DNA of 64,000 bases, taken from contig NZ_JAAIKC010000002.1 of NCBI RefSeq assembly GCF_010820665.1, positions 466,423 to 530,422 of the forward strand. Reading direction: 5' to 3'. Below are positions 10,701-29,437 of the stretch, one piece after another (position 1 is the stretch's first letter; each line of letters opens with the position of its first letter). The translations under genes and the position numbers were made by a program. The stretch is from Paenibacillus sp. SYP-B3998 (GTDB lineage: Bacteria > Bacillota > Bacilli > Paenibacillales > NBRC-103111). Under the pieces are notes generated by a model. That model did no database searches, was not told the origin of the DNA, and saw only the letters and a list, made by a program, of their open reading frames with translations.

Positions 10701-11593
10701 TGATTCGATTGTTGATTTAATTCTCTGTACGTTAATTGTTTACTCTCAAAAACCACAGCAACATGATCAGGCGTTCGCTCCACCTGATCTTCAAATAACT
10801 GATGCATCGTCTTGTTCTGTAAATATCCTGCCGCTGTATCGTTGAAAGCAAATAATAACTTATTTCTATGGATCTCTGAAAGCAAATCCACTTTATTTAT
10901 CTCCAGATCAGGTTGGTTTAAAACGACTGAAAATAATTTGTCTAGCTGTTCAATAACTTGAATCATAAATTCTTTATCATAACGATTTTCATTATAAAAG
11001 AGTTTTAAATGGATGGAATCATCTTCCAGATCAAAGTGAAAAATAGCATCTGAATTTACGCCATTTGCATAATGAAAGGAATGAATTTCATTTAATGAAA
11101 CCATTGTATGAATAATAGGTAAGTGGTTCGAATCATATTGTAAATTCAAATGTTCAACCATTTTTCTAAAAGGTATTCTTTGATGTTGGATGGCTCCACT
11201 TAAACCTACCTTCACTTGATTAAACAAAGTTTTGAATGAAGTAGTACGATTTAGATTGTTTTTTAAAATTAGAAATTTATTTGAAAGCGAAAGGTCATTG
11301 TACGTTTCATCAATCGTTGGAATACCAACAATCATATTGGTCTCACTCGTGTATTTATGAAGTAGACAATTAACTCCTGTTAATAAAATCGCGAAGATCG
11401 CCATATTAGCTTTTTTGGATATCGACTTAATTTTTTGCGAAACATCGTACGACAAAGGGCTATAAATAAAATTGTGTAGATGACTATCACCCAAATGTTT
11501 TAACGTCGTTTTAGAATAAGGCAAGTGAATAAGATAATCCTCATTTCCAAACTGATTCTCCCAAAAAATCTCTTGTTTTCTAAAAACAGACAT
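1769..11593 (-). CDS. Two-module NRPS: half-C-A-PCP-E-C-A(Thr)-PCP-E-C
   Basis: Cytoplasmic peptide synthetase adding two residues, both epimerised. In order: C-terminal lobe of a condensation domain without HHxxxDG (about 1-230), A1 ([10 protein letters not shown] near 414), PCP1 (LGGDSIKS near 796), E1 (HHLVIDG near 976), C (HHILMDGW near 1451), A2 (near 1924), PCP2 (LGGDSIKC near 2312), E2 (HHLVVDG near 2496), and a final C (HHILMDGW near 2971). The A1 code is D-S-T-Q-V-A-E-V-V-K. It has no firm match and vaguely resembles Tyr codes of the D-x-T-x-x-A-E-V type. The A2 code DFWNIGMVHK is the standard Thr code. The ATG at 11593 has GAGG seven bases upstream; the longer TTG start is unlikely. 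The gene follows the initiator by about 37 bp. There is no thioesterase, so a partner must accept the chain. The last residues look truncated by a frameshift (see Findings). Confidence 0.93.
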   Translation of the reverse strand: MSVFRKQEIFWENQFGNEDYLIHLPYSKTTLKHLGDSHLHNFIYSPLSYDVSQKIKSISKKANMAIFAILLTGVNCLLHKYTSETNMIVGIPTIDETYNDLSLSNKFLILKNNLNRTTSFKTLFNQVKVGLSGAIQHQRIPFRKMVEHLNLQYDSNHLPIIHTMVSLNEIHSFHYANGVNSDAIFHFDLEDDSIHLKLFYNENRYDKEFMIQVIEQLDKLFSVVLNQPDLEINKVDLLSEIHRNKLLFAFNDTAAGYLQNKTMHQLFEDQVERTPDHVAVVFESKQLTYRELNQQSNQLARTLRIKGVEVGQLVGIMVERSLEMIVGMFGILKAGGAYVPIDPEYPEERIHFTLEDSKVKWLLLQSHLQERVNFTGTCILLDDEESYNSNRLNLEHVMSPHELAYVIYTSGTTGNPKGVMIEHRSIVNSIQWKSEFYKFTGEDRVLMLNPFVFDSFITHFFGPIISGSTVYVLNQQQCKDAVAINTMVKKQGITHIQSPPSFLMTLLENVNAEDWISMKNVVAAGEKLLPALIHKLKRINTNIEICNEYGPTENSVVSTALSIHYADQNISIGKPIANHRVYILGEQNALQPIGVQGELCVTGAGLSRGYLNRPDLTAEKFVDDPFVSGAKMYKTGDSARWLPDGNIEYIGRMDHQEKIRGYRIELGEVETALLKINIVQEAVVIARENEEGTKQLCAYLVGADAITIGKLREELSQQLPNYMIPSYFVQLDQMPLTPNGKIDRKALPAPKEHMLKGTEYEAPHTYVEQQLVSIWEVVLGVEKIGITDNFFELGGDSIKSIQVSSRLYQVGYQVQMEHLFKNPTIASLIPYVNPISSMSEQGIITGEVMLTPIQIWFFDQYKIDAHHYNQSVMLYREEGFHVGTLHRVLNKICEHHDALRIVYRQTESGFEGWNKGTSEEPLYSFEVMDLSQVADPSQRIANKAAEIQSSINLSKGPLLKLILFQCADGDHLLIVIHHLVIDGVSWRILIEDISVGYEQLWNEAPIQLPQKTGSFQLWAEQLGLYAGSEAMKQELEYWNKIEQVVFKPLPKDDEQDHALVKDSEEITMEWTAEETEQLLKQANRAYKTEINDLLLTALGMSIYDWTGIDKVLINLEGHGREQIIPDLDISRTIGWFTSQYPIVLPMEASSNMSHLIKTIKENLRQIPRKGIGYGVLRYLTGNEEDVQFSANPEISFNYLGQFDQDIQNSTMQISPYANGATASGNHTRNHLIDMNGLIMEGKLSLSLRYSRTQYRKETIDHLTKLFRDRLQEIIRHCVSKEKSELTPSDVSLKGISIDELERFVQQSAHIGEIEDLYALSPMQNGMFFHHLLHSSSNAYFIQTTLDLHGPLDMESFTKSLNLLIQRNAIFRTNFHSKWKNIPLQVVYRNKQNGLIYEDLREMNEEDREAYMASYTEEDKIKGFDLSQDVLMRISILRTDDQTYRFIWSYHHILMDGWCLSLVIKELFEGYFAIQEQRKPEKKQLIPYKQYIEWLERQDNEKALKYWSNYLEGYDEQTTLPKEHTITKREEYRSEHLIFTLSKQLTGQMAQVASQNQVTLNTFMQTLWAILLQKYNGSEDVVFGSVVSGRPPAIVGIESIIGLFINTIPVRIHAQGNEAFTEVMKRNQEQAVASHHYDTYPLYGIQAITQQKQSLIDHILVFENYPVQGIMEQFGDREETALQITNVEGDEQTSYDFNLIIKPGEELKWLFYYNANVYDRANVERIRGHLLQIMEQVIKNPQISINEIELITPQEKTQILEEFNDSMVENPLEKTIHGLFEEQVVRTPEQVAVVFEDKSLTYKELNDKANQLARTLQFEGVQADQLIGIIAERSLDMIIGIIAIMKAGGAYVPIDPEYPEDRIHYMLEDSGAPVLLLQNHLQERISFAGKVILLDQPEFYHEDDSNLELAVAPTGLAYVIYTSGTTGKPKGTWIEHKNVVRLLFNSQNLFDFHASDTWTLFHSFCFDFSVWEMYGALLYGGKLVVVPQMTAKSPDQFLQLLKNERVTILNQTPTYFYHLLQEELQDRGSELKLRKVIFGGEALSPLLLMNWRLKYPLTQLINMYGITETTVHVTYKEITEIEIQAGKSNIGKPLPTLQTYILDKQQRHQPIGVQGELYVAGEGLARGYLNRPDLTAEKFVDNPFVREGKMYRTGDAARWLSDGTIEYLGRMDHQVKIRGYRIELGEVETALLKIDSIQEAVVIARENEDGSKQLCAYFKGDSLLAAKQIRMELSQEIPDYMIPSYFVQLEQIPLTSNGKIDRKALPSPVESLQKGIEYLAPRTFIEQTITSAWEAVLGVQNISLLDNFFELGGDSIKCIQVSSRLFQAGYKVEMKHFFTYPTVAELSLHVKSVSTISDQGEVTGQVMLTPIQRWFFDQNMVDAHHYNQEMMFYREKGFEVSFIHKVMNKIVKHHDALRMVYGQAAGGGYEAWNQGIDAEELFSLEIMDLKKEDSPAQFIENKAKEIQSSLDLYHGPLMKLGLFQCREGDHLLIVIHHLVVDGVSWRILYEDIQTGYDQLLRGQEILLPQKTASFKLWAEQLSIFANSPAMEPEINYWNCKEQVEIKPLPKDYDYDTTSGKDSETITIQWTDEETEQLLKQTHHTYNTEINDILLTALGMAIHDWTGMEEIVVNLEGHGREQIIPDMDITRTVGWFTSMYPVILTMEAARDISKRIKTVKEGLRQIPNKGIGYGIIRYLSQSHEAYTLEQYPEISFNYMGQVNQGTENEGIKFSSYVSGPSVSENNKRPFLLNINGIVIDGRLSLTMNYSRRQYRRETMEQLAYYFKESLKEVIVHCVTKERTELTPSDISCKTLTIEQLDQLVKQTQHIGEIENVYSLTPLQKEMLFESVRNPISGAYFVQIMFDMSGDFDAASFELSLDHLMQRHAILRTNFDCDFMDTPLQIVYQAKKFEFNYEDLLDRKELQREAYVNEYIQQNKGRGFDLQQDSLIRMSVLRTENEQYRVIWSFHHILMDGWCMSLVSKEIFENYFAIREKRKPEVTLLTPYSQFIEWLEQQNNEGAIKYWNQYLDGYVEQTKLPGEKTQTKSGRQDSKSLICYLDDALAQQMKQVAEQNQVTIHTLVQTAWGILLQQYNECNDVVFGSIVSGRPPVIPGIESMIGLFINAIPVRIQSKGEESFRSLMKRTQAQALESHAYDTYSLYDIQNLTKQKQALINHVVVYQNFPVEEQMENLGKNDEKPLEIRNVECAEHNSFDFTLIVKPHDKMKMILLYNANVYDLSTVEQIQIHFIEMIKQVVTNAKVSINELRSMTSMTTI

Positions 11594-11630
11594 ATAGCAC
11601 CTCAATTTTCAATAAAATAATAACCCGTAA

Positions 11631-23924
<12,294 letters not shown>

Positions 23925-23930
<6 letters not shown>

Positions 23931-23985
23931 AACAAAGACCAAGGTACTTTAATGATGAATAAGCACCTTGGTCTTTGTTTTTTTT
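23925..23985 (-). terminator. Rho-independent terminator after the ADP-ribose operon
   Basis: A 15-bp perfect stem (AACAAAGACCAAGGT at 23931-23945 with its complement at 23965-23979), a 19-nt loop and A/T runs on both sides. Read on the minus strand it ends in a U-rich tract and lies immediately after the ADP-ribosylglycohydrolase. It could also stop plus-strand transcription. It separates this operon from the PKS-NRPS initiator. Confidence 0.9.
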
Positions 23986-23986
23986 A

Positions 23987-24869
23987 TTAAGCACTTATCG
24001 TTTCGCGAAGTTCAACAATACGTTCTGATAAACTGTCTAATTTATTCTTGATAATAATTGCCTTCGAGTAATGACGAGGTATACCTTCATATCCGTAATA
24101 TACACCCGCAATTCCTCCAGCAATTGCAGCAATTGTGTCGGTATCTCCACCCAAGTTTGCTGCCTGCTGTACAACTTCTGCAAACGAGTTCGTATGAGTA
24201 AGAATATGAATGATCCAATTAAACGTATGGACGACAAAGCCACTTGGCTCACAATTCGGATCCTCAGTAAGAACGTACGCATACCGTGTACTCATAACTT
24301 CATTTTCAATAGCACTAAGCAGGTCTTCATTATTTAGGAGCCTATGCACAATTCGATTGTAAATTTCACACGCTTCATTGCAGCGTTCATCATAATGAGT
24401 CATTTTGGATTGCATGCGAGACATATGTTCAATATCTGAAAGCTTAGGATAGCATAGACCTATAGGAAGGCAGCGCATTAAAGAACCATTTCCAGCACTT
24501 AGGCCTAGGTCTAAATCGGCTAAAAATGCAGATTCAAACCAATTACCTTCATAAGAACTTAATACTCTTCTAATCATTATTCCCAATGTCTTTGGGGTCG
24601 GAACGATACCACTCCAAAAACTTTTCCCCGATGGATATCATGGGATCAGATGGGTTAGCTAGAATCCCTTCTGCGACGCACAGAGTCATCATCGTATCGT
24701 CTGTAACTTCCCCAGGTTCCAAATCCCAAACGCCGCCGCCGATAATTTCGGTTAGAAAACCATGCTTTTGTTGTATTTCTTTTCGAGTGAAAAATTCTGT
24801 TGTACCGCCCAGTGCATCCCCGATAGCAACCCCATACAATCCACCCTTGATCTTATTACTAAGGTCCAT
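23987..24869 (-). pseudogene. ADP-ribosylglycohydrolase (ARH/DraG-like), split by a one-base frameshift
   Basis: Would remove ADP-ribose from proteins or small molecules using a di-metal centre. The N-terminal part (24570-24869, 99 codons) carries GDALGGTTE and TDDTMM. The C-terminal part (23987-24586) carries GGDTDTIAAIAGGIAG, the second metal-binding motif. The two overlap in different frames at DPKDIGN / IRRVL, where one extra base in GGGAATAATG would explain the break. Joined, they give about 294 aa, a normal family length. The start at 24869 has AAGGGG eight bases upstream. It is the last gene of the four-gene operon, 21 bp after the macrodomain gene. It is either a broken gene or a sequencing error; no slippery heptamer is visible to support programmed frameshifting. 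Confidence 0.82.
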
Positions 24870-24890
24870 GTAATCGCCCCTTTGGTTTAC

Positions 24891-25754
24891 TTAACAAATG
24901 ATGCTCGAAAAAGCATTCTTAGTATGCTTGTTCTCCGATTTATCAAATATAGCAAATACGATCTTTTCAAATAATGCCGAGTAACTTTCTTCTATTAATA
25001 CCTGTTTGAATATTGTTGCTATATCCTTCGGATCATTTCGGAATACCCCACAGCCGAATGCGCCAAGAATAATTGCTTTATGTCCATGCATAGCAGAAAC
25101 TGCGAGAATATATCTGATACGATCTAACATCACTTTCCGAATGTTGGCCACATTCTCAGGCTCCCGCTCTTTTACAACCCCTGCATTTACGGCTGGTGCT
25201 GTAATCATAGAAACGCGGTAAGGTGAATCTAATAAATTCCCTCTGTCTTCACGGAATACGGGAACTTGTGGGGAATAGATCATATAGTCGGAATATAAAC
25301 ATGTTTTCCTTCCGCGGTTGTAATTGTACATTTCATTCTTTTGTGCGATACAAGGGTATAAAGCAGATGACCGTGCAAGACTTTCTTCTTGTGCCTGACT
25401 TCCCCCCAGGAAACCTCCACCTGGATTTTTGGCAGATGCGAAGTTGAGGCAAATCGTATCTTCAAAACCTTCTTCTGTAACGAGTCGCCTTGCTGCACCA
25501 AGTGTAGTCTCATCAGTTACTTTAATATTAGGTACAATACCTTGATCATATTTAATTAACGTCTTAGCATCCTTCTTTAGCTTGGGAAGCATTTCCGGTG
25601 AATAAAGAATCGAACCAGCGATAGATTCTCTCACTTCCTGCTCTATCCGATTTCTCTTACCAAATGAGTTCATATAGAAACCACTCTCAAGAATCTCTAA
25701 CGTTTCTTTTGCCATTCTGGATCTTACTTCTCTATTATTAGATTGGATATTCAT
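24891..25754 (-). CDS. PARG-like macrodomain hydrolase (TIGR02452 family)
   Basis: Predicted poly- or mono-ADP-ribose glycohydrolase. The signature of poly(ADP-ribose) glycohydrolases, GGG-X7-QEE, is intact at residues 112-124, and a second ligand loop GAFGCGVFRNDP lies near residue 235. The length (287 aa) fits the bacterial family. The GGAG ribosome site overlaps the TGA stop of the NADAR gene, and only six bases separate the two genes, so they are translationally coupled. With a NADAR protein before it and an ARH after it, the operon encodes three unrelated ADP-ribose-processing folds. The natural substrate cannot be told from sequence. Confidence 0.87.
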   Translation of the reverse strand: MNIQSNNREVRSRMAKETLEILESGFYMNSFGKRNRIEQEVRESIAGSILYSPEMLPKLKKDAKTLIKYDQGIVPNIKVTDETTLGAARRLVTEEGFEDTICLNFASAKNPGGGFLGGSQAQEESLARSSALYPCIAQKNEMYNYNRGRKTCLYSDYMIYSPQVPVFREDRGNLLDSPYRVSMITAPAVNAGVVKEREPENVANIRKVMLDRIRYILAVSAMHGHKAIILGAFGCGVFRNDPKDIATIFKQVLIEESYSALFEKIVFAIFDKSENKHTKNAFSSIIC

Positions 25755-25760
25755 AATGCA

Positions 25761-26258
25761 TCACTCCATGTTGTTTTTCTCATTTTCTCTGAGGATGTCC
25801 TCCCTCAATTGCGTTAAGATTTCCCCTAACCAGTTTTTCCCAAGCCAAGATTTTCTGTTTTTAATTTTCGGGTCATCCTCCAACAAGCCTACGCCCCAAA
25901 TCCGATCAGTAGGACTTGCTTCCACCAATGTTGTGCCACGGGTTTCTAGTAGTATTTCTAATAGTCCCTGATTTTGCGTGAATTTAGCGTAATTCGCATC
26001 GTAGACGAATTGTTTACAATGTCTATCCCACTTTTCCTTCTCAAAGTCCTTTACTAAGCGTCCAAATTCCTTCTGTTCTCTTGGCGTTTTTGCGTTCAGA
26101 ATCCTTTGGCTCATTTCCAAATCATGAAATAAAACCGCTTTTTTGTACATCATGTACTGTTCAGCGCTATTGAACGTTAACCCCTCTATGATAAAACGGG
26201 TAGGATGCCATTGTGAAAAAGGGGATGGGGTTCTATAAAAAAAGGTGTATCTTTCCAT
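25761..26258 (-). CDS. NADAR family protein (YbiA-like)
   Basis: Small ADP-ribose or NAD-linked N-glycosidase-type protein. Family hallmarks are FYRTPSPFSQWHP near the N-terminus, FNSAEQYMMYKKA around residues 29-41 and SPTDRIWGVGL near 117-127. Members have been linked to hydrolysis of N-glycosidic bonds in ADP-ribose-like compounds, in riboflavin-pathway intermediates and, in some cases, ADP-ribosylated guanine; which applies here is unknown. I chose the ATG at 26258 (165 aa) because GAGGA lies nine bases before it. The longer ORF, starting at 26378, overlaps the regulator gene by nearly 100 bp. The gene is 22 bp downstream of the regulator's stop. Confidence 0.85.
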   Translation of the reverse strand: MERYTFFYRTPSPFSQWHPTRFIIEGLTFNSAEQYMMYKKAVLFHDLEMSQRILNAKTPREQKEFGRLVKDFEKEKWDRHCKQFVYDANYAKFTQNQGLLEILLETRGTTLVEASPTDRIWGVGLLEDDPKIKNRKSWLGKNWLGEILTQLREDILRENEKNNME

Positions 26259-26280
26259 AAGTTTCATTCCTCGCATTCTT

Positions 26281-27186
26281 TTAGATTCGATCATGTTTAG
26301 GTGTATAGCGATACAACTTGGAAGGACGATGTCCCGCATCTTTGGTATATTCGTTGGTTTCAGCAACCATATCAGCAATTTTCCTGCGAAACGCCGCGGC
26401 TAAAAGTTCTTTCCCAAGAATGACTTCGTAAACTTGTTGCAGCCCTGATAACGTAAATAAAGGCGGCACCAGGTTAAATATGATTTCTGTATATTCAATT
26501 TTGTTTCGTAAACGTTCGATTGCATATTGAATCATTTTCGCATGGTCAAAGGCAATGCCCTGTGAATGAATAACCTCCCGAGTCAGTTTTCTAGCTTTGC
26601 CAATTACCGTTTCGCTAACTTTAATTGTTGCAGACAAAATCTCAGTCTCATTCCGCAAATTTATCAAAATCAGCCTCTCGATTTCATAACCCAGGGGAAG
26701 CATCGTTTTTTTCTCTTGATAAACACTTTGAGTTACATCGAACCAGCTTGCATCATCTGCGTCATCCCCGGCTTTAACCTCTAATGAAGTGCGGTCAATA
26801 AGCGCCATGTAAGAACAGCTAATAACACGGGTACGAGGATCACGCTCTACATCTCCCCAAGTATATAACTGCTCCATGTAAATATCTTCGATATTCGTTT
26901 CACTCATTAGCTCCCTGCGAGCAGCTTCATCCATGCTTTCATGTACGGACACAAAGCCTCCGGGTAAAGCCCACTGCCCGATAAACGGGTGCTCCCCCCT
27001 CTTAATCATCAGTAGTTGTAAGTTTTTTTCAGGGAGCTTTCTATAATTTTCTTGTTCCTTATTCATCACGGTGAAAATAAGCATATCGACGGTTACTGAA
27101 GGCCGTTCATAGATACTTACATTATAAGTTTGTAAGAATTGCTGTTCGGTCAAACCATTTCGGTCTCGAATAGACGTGTCTGTCAT
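26281..27186 (-). CDS. NrtR-like Nudix-domain transcriptional regulator
   Basis: Likely repressor of its own operon that senses an ADP-ribose or NAD-related ligand. Residues about 30-170 form a Nudix fold, with a degenerate Nudix box at 77-99: G-X5-E-X7-REL is kept, but the following EE is SE and the Gly is Asn, so hydrolase activity may be weak or lost. The remaining C-terminal part (SGLQQVYEVILGKELLAAAFRRKI region) matches the winged-helix end of NrtR proteins. The true start is the ATG at 27186, preceded by AGGAGATAACT. The extra 15 codons of the longest ORF fall in operator-like repeats. First gene of a four-gene operon with NADAR, PARG-like and ARH genes. Confidence 0.83.
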   Translation of the reverse strand: MTDTSIRDRNGLTEQQFLQTYNVSIYERPSVTVDMLIFTVMNKEQENYRKLPEKNLQLLMIKRGEHPFIGQWALPGGFVSVHESMDEAARRELMSETNIEDIYMEQLYTWGDVERDPRTRVISCSYMALIDRTSLEVKAGDDADDASWFDVTQSVYQEKKTMLPLGYEIERLILINLRNETEILSATIKVSETVIGKARKLTREVIHSQGIAFDHAKMIQYAIERLRNKIEYTEIIFNLVPPLFTLSGLQQVYEVILGKELLAAAFRRKIADMVAETNEYTKDAGHRPSKLYRYTPKHDRI

Positions 27187-27216
27187 AGTTATCTCCTGGA
27201 AAATATGTTTTGATTG

Positions 27217-27258
27217 TTTTGTTATTATCATATTGTTAATATCATTTTGTTATTATAT
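27217..27258. repeat. Three tandem 14-bp operator-like repeats
   Basis: TTTTGTTATTATCA, TATTGTTAATATCA and TTTTGTTATTATAT follow each other without gaps (27217, 27231, 27245), so TTGTTA recurs every 14 bases. They run from the -10 box of the operon promoter into the leader, before the regulator's ribosome site. This position suits binding by the NrtR-like regulator; binding itself is inferred. Confidence 0.7.
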
Positions 27259-27281
27259 ACCATCATCCGACTAAAGTTCAA
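27252..27281 (-). promoter_or_regulatory. Promoter of the NrtR-NADAR-PARG-ARH operon
   Basis: On the minus strand TTGAAC (27276-27281) and TATAAT (27252-27257) are separated by 18 bases, close to the housekeeping consensus. The start of transcription would be near 27245, leaving a leader of about 60 nt to the ATG. The repeat array overlaps the -10 box. Confidence 0.65.
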
Positions 27282-27364
27282 CATCAAAATCCTAAAATGG
27301 ATGTAACGCTAAGAGAAACCAGCTAAATCTTGTTAGCGAATCGATCGCCGCCACCTTTTACCAT

Positions 27365-27398
27365 AAAAAAAAGGCTAACCAGCTATTTCTGGCTAACC
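27365..27398 (-). terminator. Rho-independent terminator of the M3 peptidase gene
   Basis: On the minus strand, GGUUAGCCAG and CUGGUUAGCC form a 10-bp stem with two G-U pairs and a six-base loop, followed by eight U residues. It lies about 100 bp past the peptidase stop and before the ADP-ribose operon promoter, so the two units are transcribed separately. Confidence 0.82.
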
Positions 27399-27499
27399 TG
27401 ATACTACGAAAATCCGTTGTGATAAATTACATTTTTCATTTGTACCAAAATCATGAGGTCGTTCAATATTTTGTCGGCTCCATATTTCCTACATTTCTC

Positions 27500-29194
27500 T
27501 TACAAAAGTTGATCCTCCACGCTATCCAGCCAGTTCTCAATCTGCCCGATAACAGAAGCTACACAACCATTCTCGAATGGAGAGATTAGACCTGCAACCT
27601 TAACTAGCCCTGTAAAAGACTGACTTCCTCCTGATTGACACAATTTCAAATAATCTTTCCATGCTGATTGCCAATCCTCATTCATGCGTTTCCAGAATTG
27701 CATGGCGCAGATCTGAGCAAGCGTGTAATCAATATAATAGAATGGCGTTTCGAAGATGTGAGCCTGTTTCTGCCAAAATCCACCGCGTAATAAATAATCA
27801 TTGTTCTCCTGATCACGGTAAGGCAAGTATTTCTTCTCAAGAGAACGCCAAGCACGCTTGCGTTCCGCTGGTGTAGCCTCTGGATTCCCATATACATAGT
27901 GTTGGAATTCATCCACCGCTACACCATAAGGTATAAATAATAATGCTTCTGCGAGATGGTTGAACCGATATTTTTCTGCATCTTCCTTGAAGAAGATCTC
28001 CATCCAAGGCCAAGTGAAGAATTCCATACTCATCGAGTGTATTTCTGCTGCTTCAAAAGTAGGCCAATTGTATTCTGGCACTTCATAATGTCTACTCTCA
28101 TACACTTGGAAGGCATGACCTGCCTCATGTGTTAGAACGTCAATATCACCAGAAGTCCCATTAAAATTGGAGAAAATAAAAGGTGAACCATAATCGCTTA
28201 AGAACGTGCAATAACCCCCGTCTTCTTTCCCTTTCTTACTCACAAGATCCATCAATTCATTATCAACCATATACGTAAAAAACTCGTTCATTTCTGGTGA
28301 AAGTTCACTGTACATCTTCGAACCATTCTGAAGAATCCATTCGGGATCTCCCTTTGGCGTAGCATTTCCTGATTTGAAGCTGAAGCCATCATCGTAATAG
28401 TACATTTGCTCTACACCGATACGCTTCTTCTGACGTTCCTTCAATTTAGCCGCTACAGGTACAATATGTTCCAACACTTGGTCTCTGAAATTAGCGACCA
28501 TCTCTGCGTTATAATCTATACGATTCATACGTGCATAACCCAGCTCAATATAATTGTCAAAACCTAGCTTATGAGCCATCTTCGTCCGTACTTTGACCAA
28601 ATCATCATAAATACGATCGAACGTCTCTTCATTCTCCGCCATAAATCCGAATCTGGCCTCCGCAGCGCGACGTCTCATGTCTCGATCCTTGGATTCTTCG
28701 AACGGAATCAGTTGAGGTAATGTACGTTCCTCACCTTCAAACCTAATTTTAGCAGATGCAATAAGCTGTGAATATTCTGTTGTTAGCTTGTTCTCAAGTT
28801 GCAGGTCTTCAATGATCTCAGGTTTGAACGTCTTGAGTGAAAGCTCAGCTAACTGAAAAAGTTGACTTCCCCATCTCTTCTCAAGGTCCACTCTGAACTT
28901 AGAATCGACAAGCCCTTGGTAGAATTCCGTTATGTATTCCTGAATGATCGGTCCAGTCTCATCCATGTAATCCCGTTCTGCCTTATAGAAAGCATCATTG
29001 GTATCGATAGAATGGCGTATGCCTACGATTTCTCCTTGCGTCTCAATTTCGCTGCGCAGTTTATTGATAGATGTCATAATCTGATCCTGCTCATCGAAGC
29101 TATTAGCATGATTAAATTTACTTAGCAATGATTTGAATTTCTGTTCCACTTCTTCTAAGTTAGGACGTTCATAAAGATATTGGCTAAATTTCAT
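27500..29194 (-). CDS. M3 family oligoendopeptidase
   Basis: Cytoplasmic zinc metallopeptidase that cleaves oligopeptides. The zinc-binding HEXXH motif is HEAGH near residue 361 (context DVLTHEAGHAFQ), followed by E in FEAAEIHSMSMEFF as the third ligand region. The length (564 aa) matches the M3 oligoendopeptidase subgroup. I prefer the ATG at 29194 (protein MKFSQYLYERPNLEE), because the upstream ATG abuts its GAGAGG with no spacer. It is flanked by terminators on both sides and so is an independent unit. It looks like a housekeeping gene rather than a biosynthetic one, though peptide clean-up or resistance cannot be excluded. Confidence 0.9.
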   Translation of the reverse strand: MKFSQYLYERPNLEEVEQKFKSLLSKFNHANSFDEQDQIMTSINKLRSEIETQGEIVGIRHSIDTNDAFYKAERDYMDETGPIIQEYITEFYQGLVDSKFRVDLEKRWGSQLFQLAELSLKTFKPEIIEDLQLENKLTTEYSQLIASAKIRFEGEERTLPQLIPFEESKDRDMRRRAAEARFGFMAENEETFDRIYDDLVKVRTKMAHKLGFDNYIELGYARMNRIDYNAEMVANFRDQVLEHIVPVAAKLKERQKKRIGVEQMYYYDDGFSFKSGNATPKGDPEWILQNGSKMYSELSPEMNEFFTYMVDNELMDLVSKKGKEDGGYCTFLSDYGSPFIFSNFNGTSGDIDVLTHEAGHAFQVYESRHYEVPEYNWPTFEAAEIHSMSMEFFTWPWMEIFFKEDAEKYRFNHLAEALLFIPYGVAVDEFQHYVYGNPEATPAERKRAWRSLEKKYLPYRDQENNDYLLRGGFWQKQAHIFETPFYYIDYTLAQICAMQFWKRMNEDWQSAWKDYLKLCQSGGSQSFTGLVKVAGLISPFENGCVASVIGQIENWLDSVEDQLL

Positions 29195-29383
29195 ACGTGC
29201 ATGCATCCTCTCTTTAAAAACAATCTATCTTCTATACTAATGCAAAGTGGCTCCGAATTCGCCTTCTCCAACGTTTCTTATCAGTCCTCGGTGTTCCCCC
29301 GAATTTATTGAACTACATGTGGGACTTGGGGGCCAAATATATCTGTCATGTTGGATGTTTTTTGCTTGCCCATGAATGTAACA

Positions 29384-29407
29384 GAGGGCTGCCCCTAGGC
29401 AGCCCTC
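29384..29407 (-). terminator. Stem-loop terminator after the ABC exporter pair
   Basis: Perfect 10-bp GC-rich stem GAGGGCTGCC/GGCAGCCCTC with a four-base loop, about 30 bp past the exporter stop. The U-tract after it on the minus strand is poor, so termination may be weak or the hairpin may mainly protect the 3' end. It marks the likely end of the right-hand NRPS operon. Confidence 0.6.
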
Positions 29408-29437
29408 ATGCTATTGAACTACAATTCCGCGTAGTCG

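Noticed and set aside
24570..24590. Programmed ribosomal frameshift in the ADP-ribosylglycohydrolase
   Set aside because: No slippery heptamer or downstream stimulatory structure was seen; an indel is simpler.
27187..27231. N-terminal extension of the NrtR-like regulator by 15 codons
   Set aside because: The extension has no ribosome site and coincides with the operator-like repeats; ATG 27186 has a good AGGAG.
27500..29194. M3 peptidase as a prodrug-activating enzyme of the cluster
   Set aside because: It belongs to a widespread cytoplasmic family without a signal peptide and is insulated by terminators; known prodrug peptidases are membrane-anchored and of other families.
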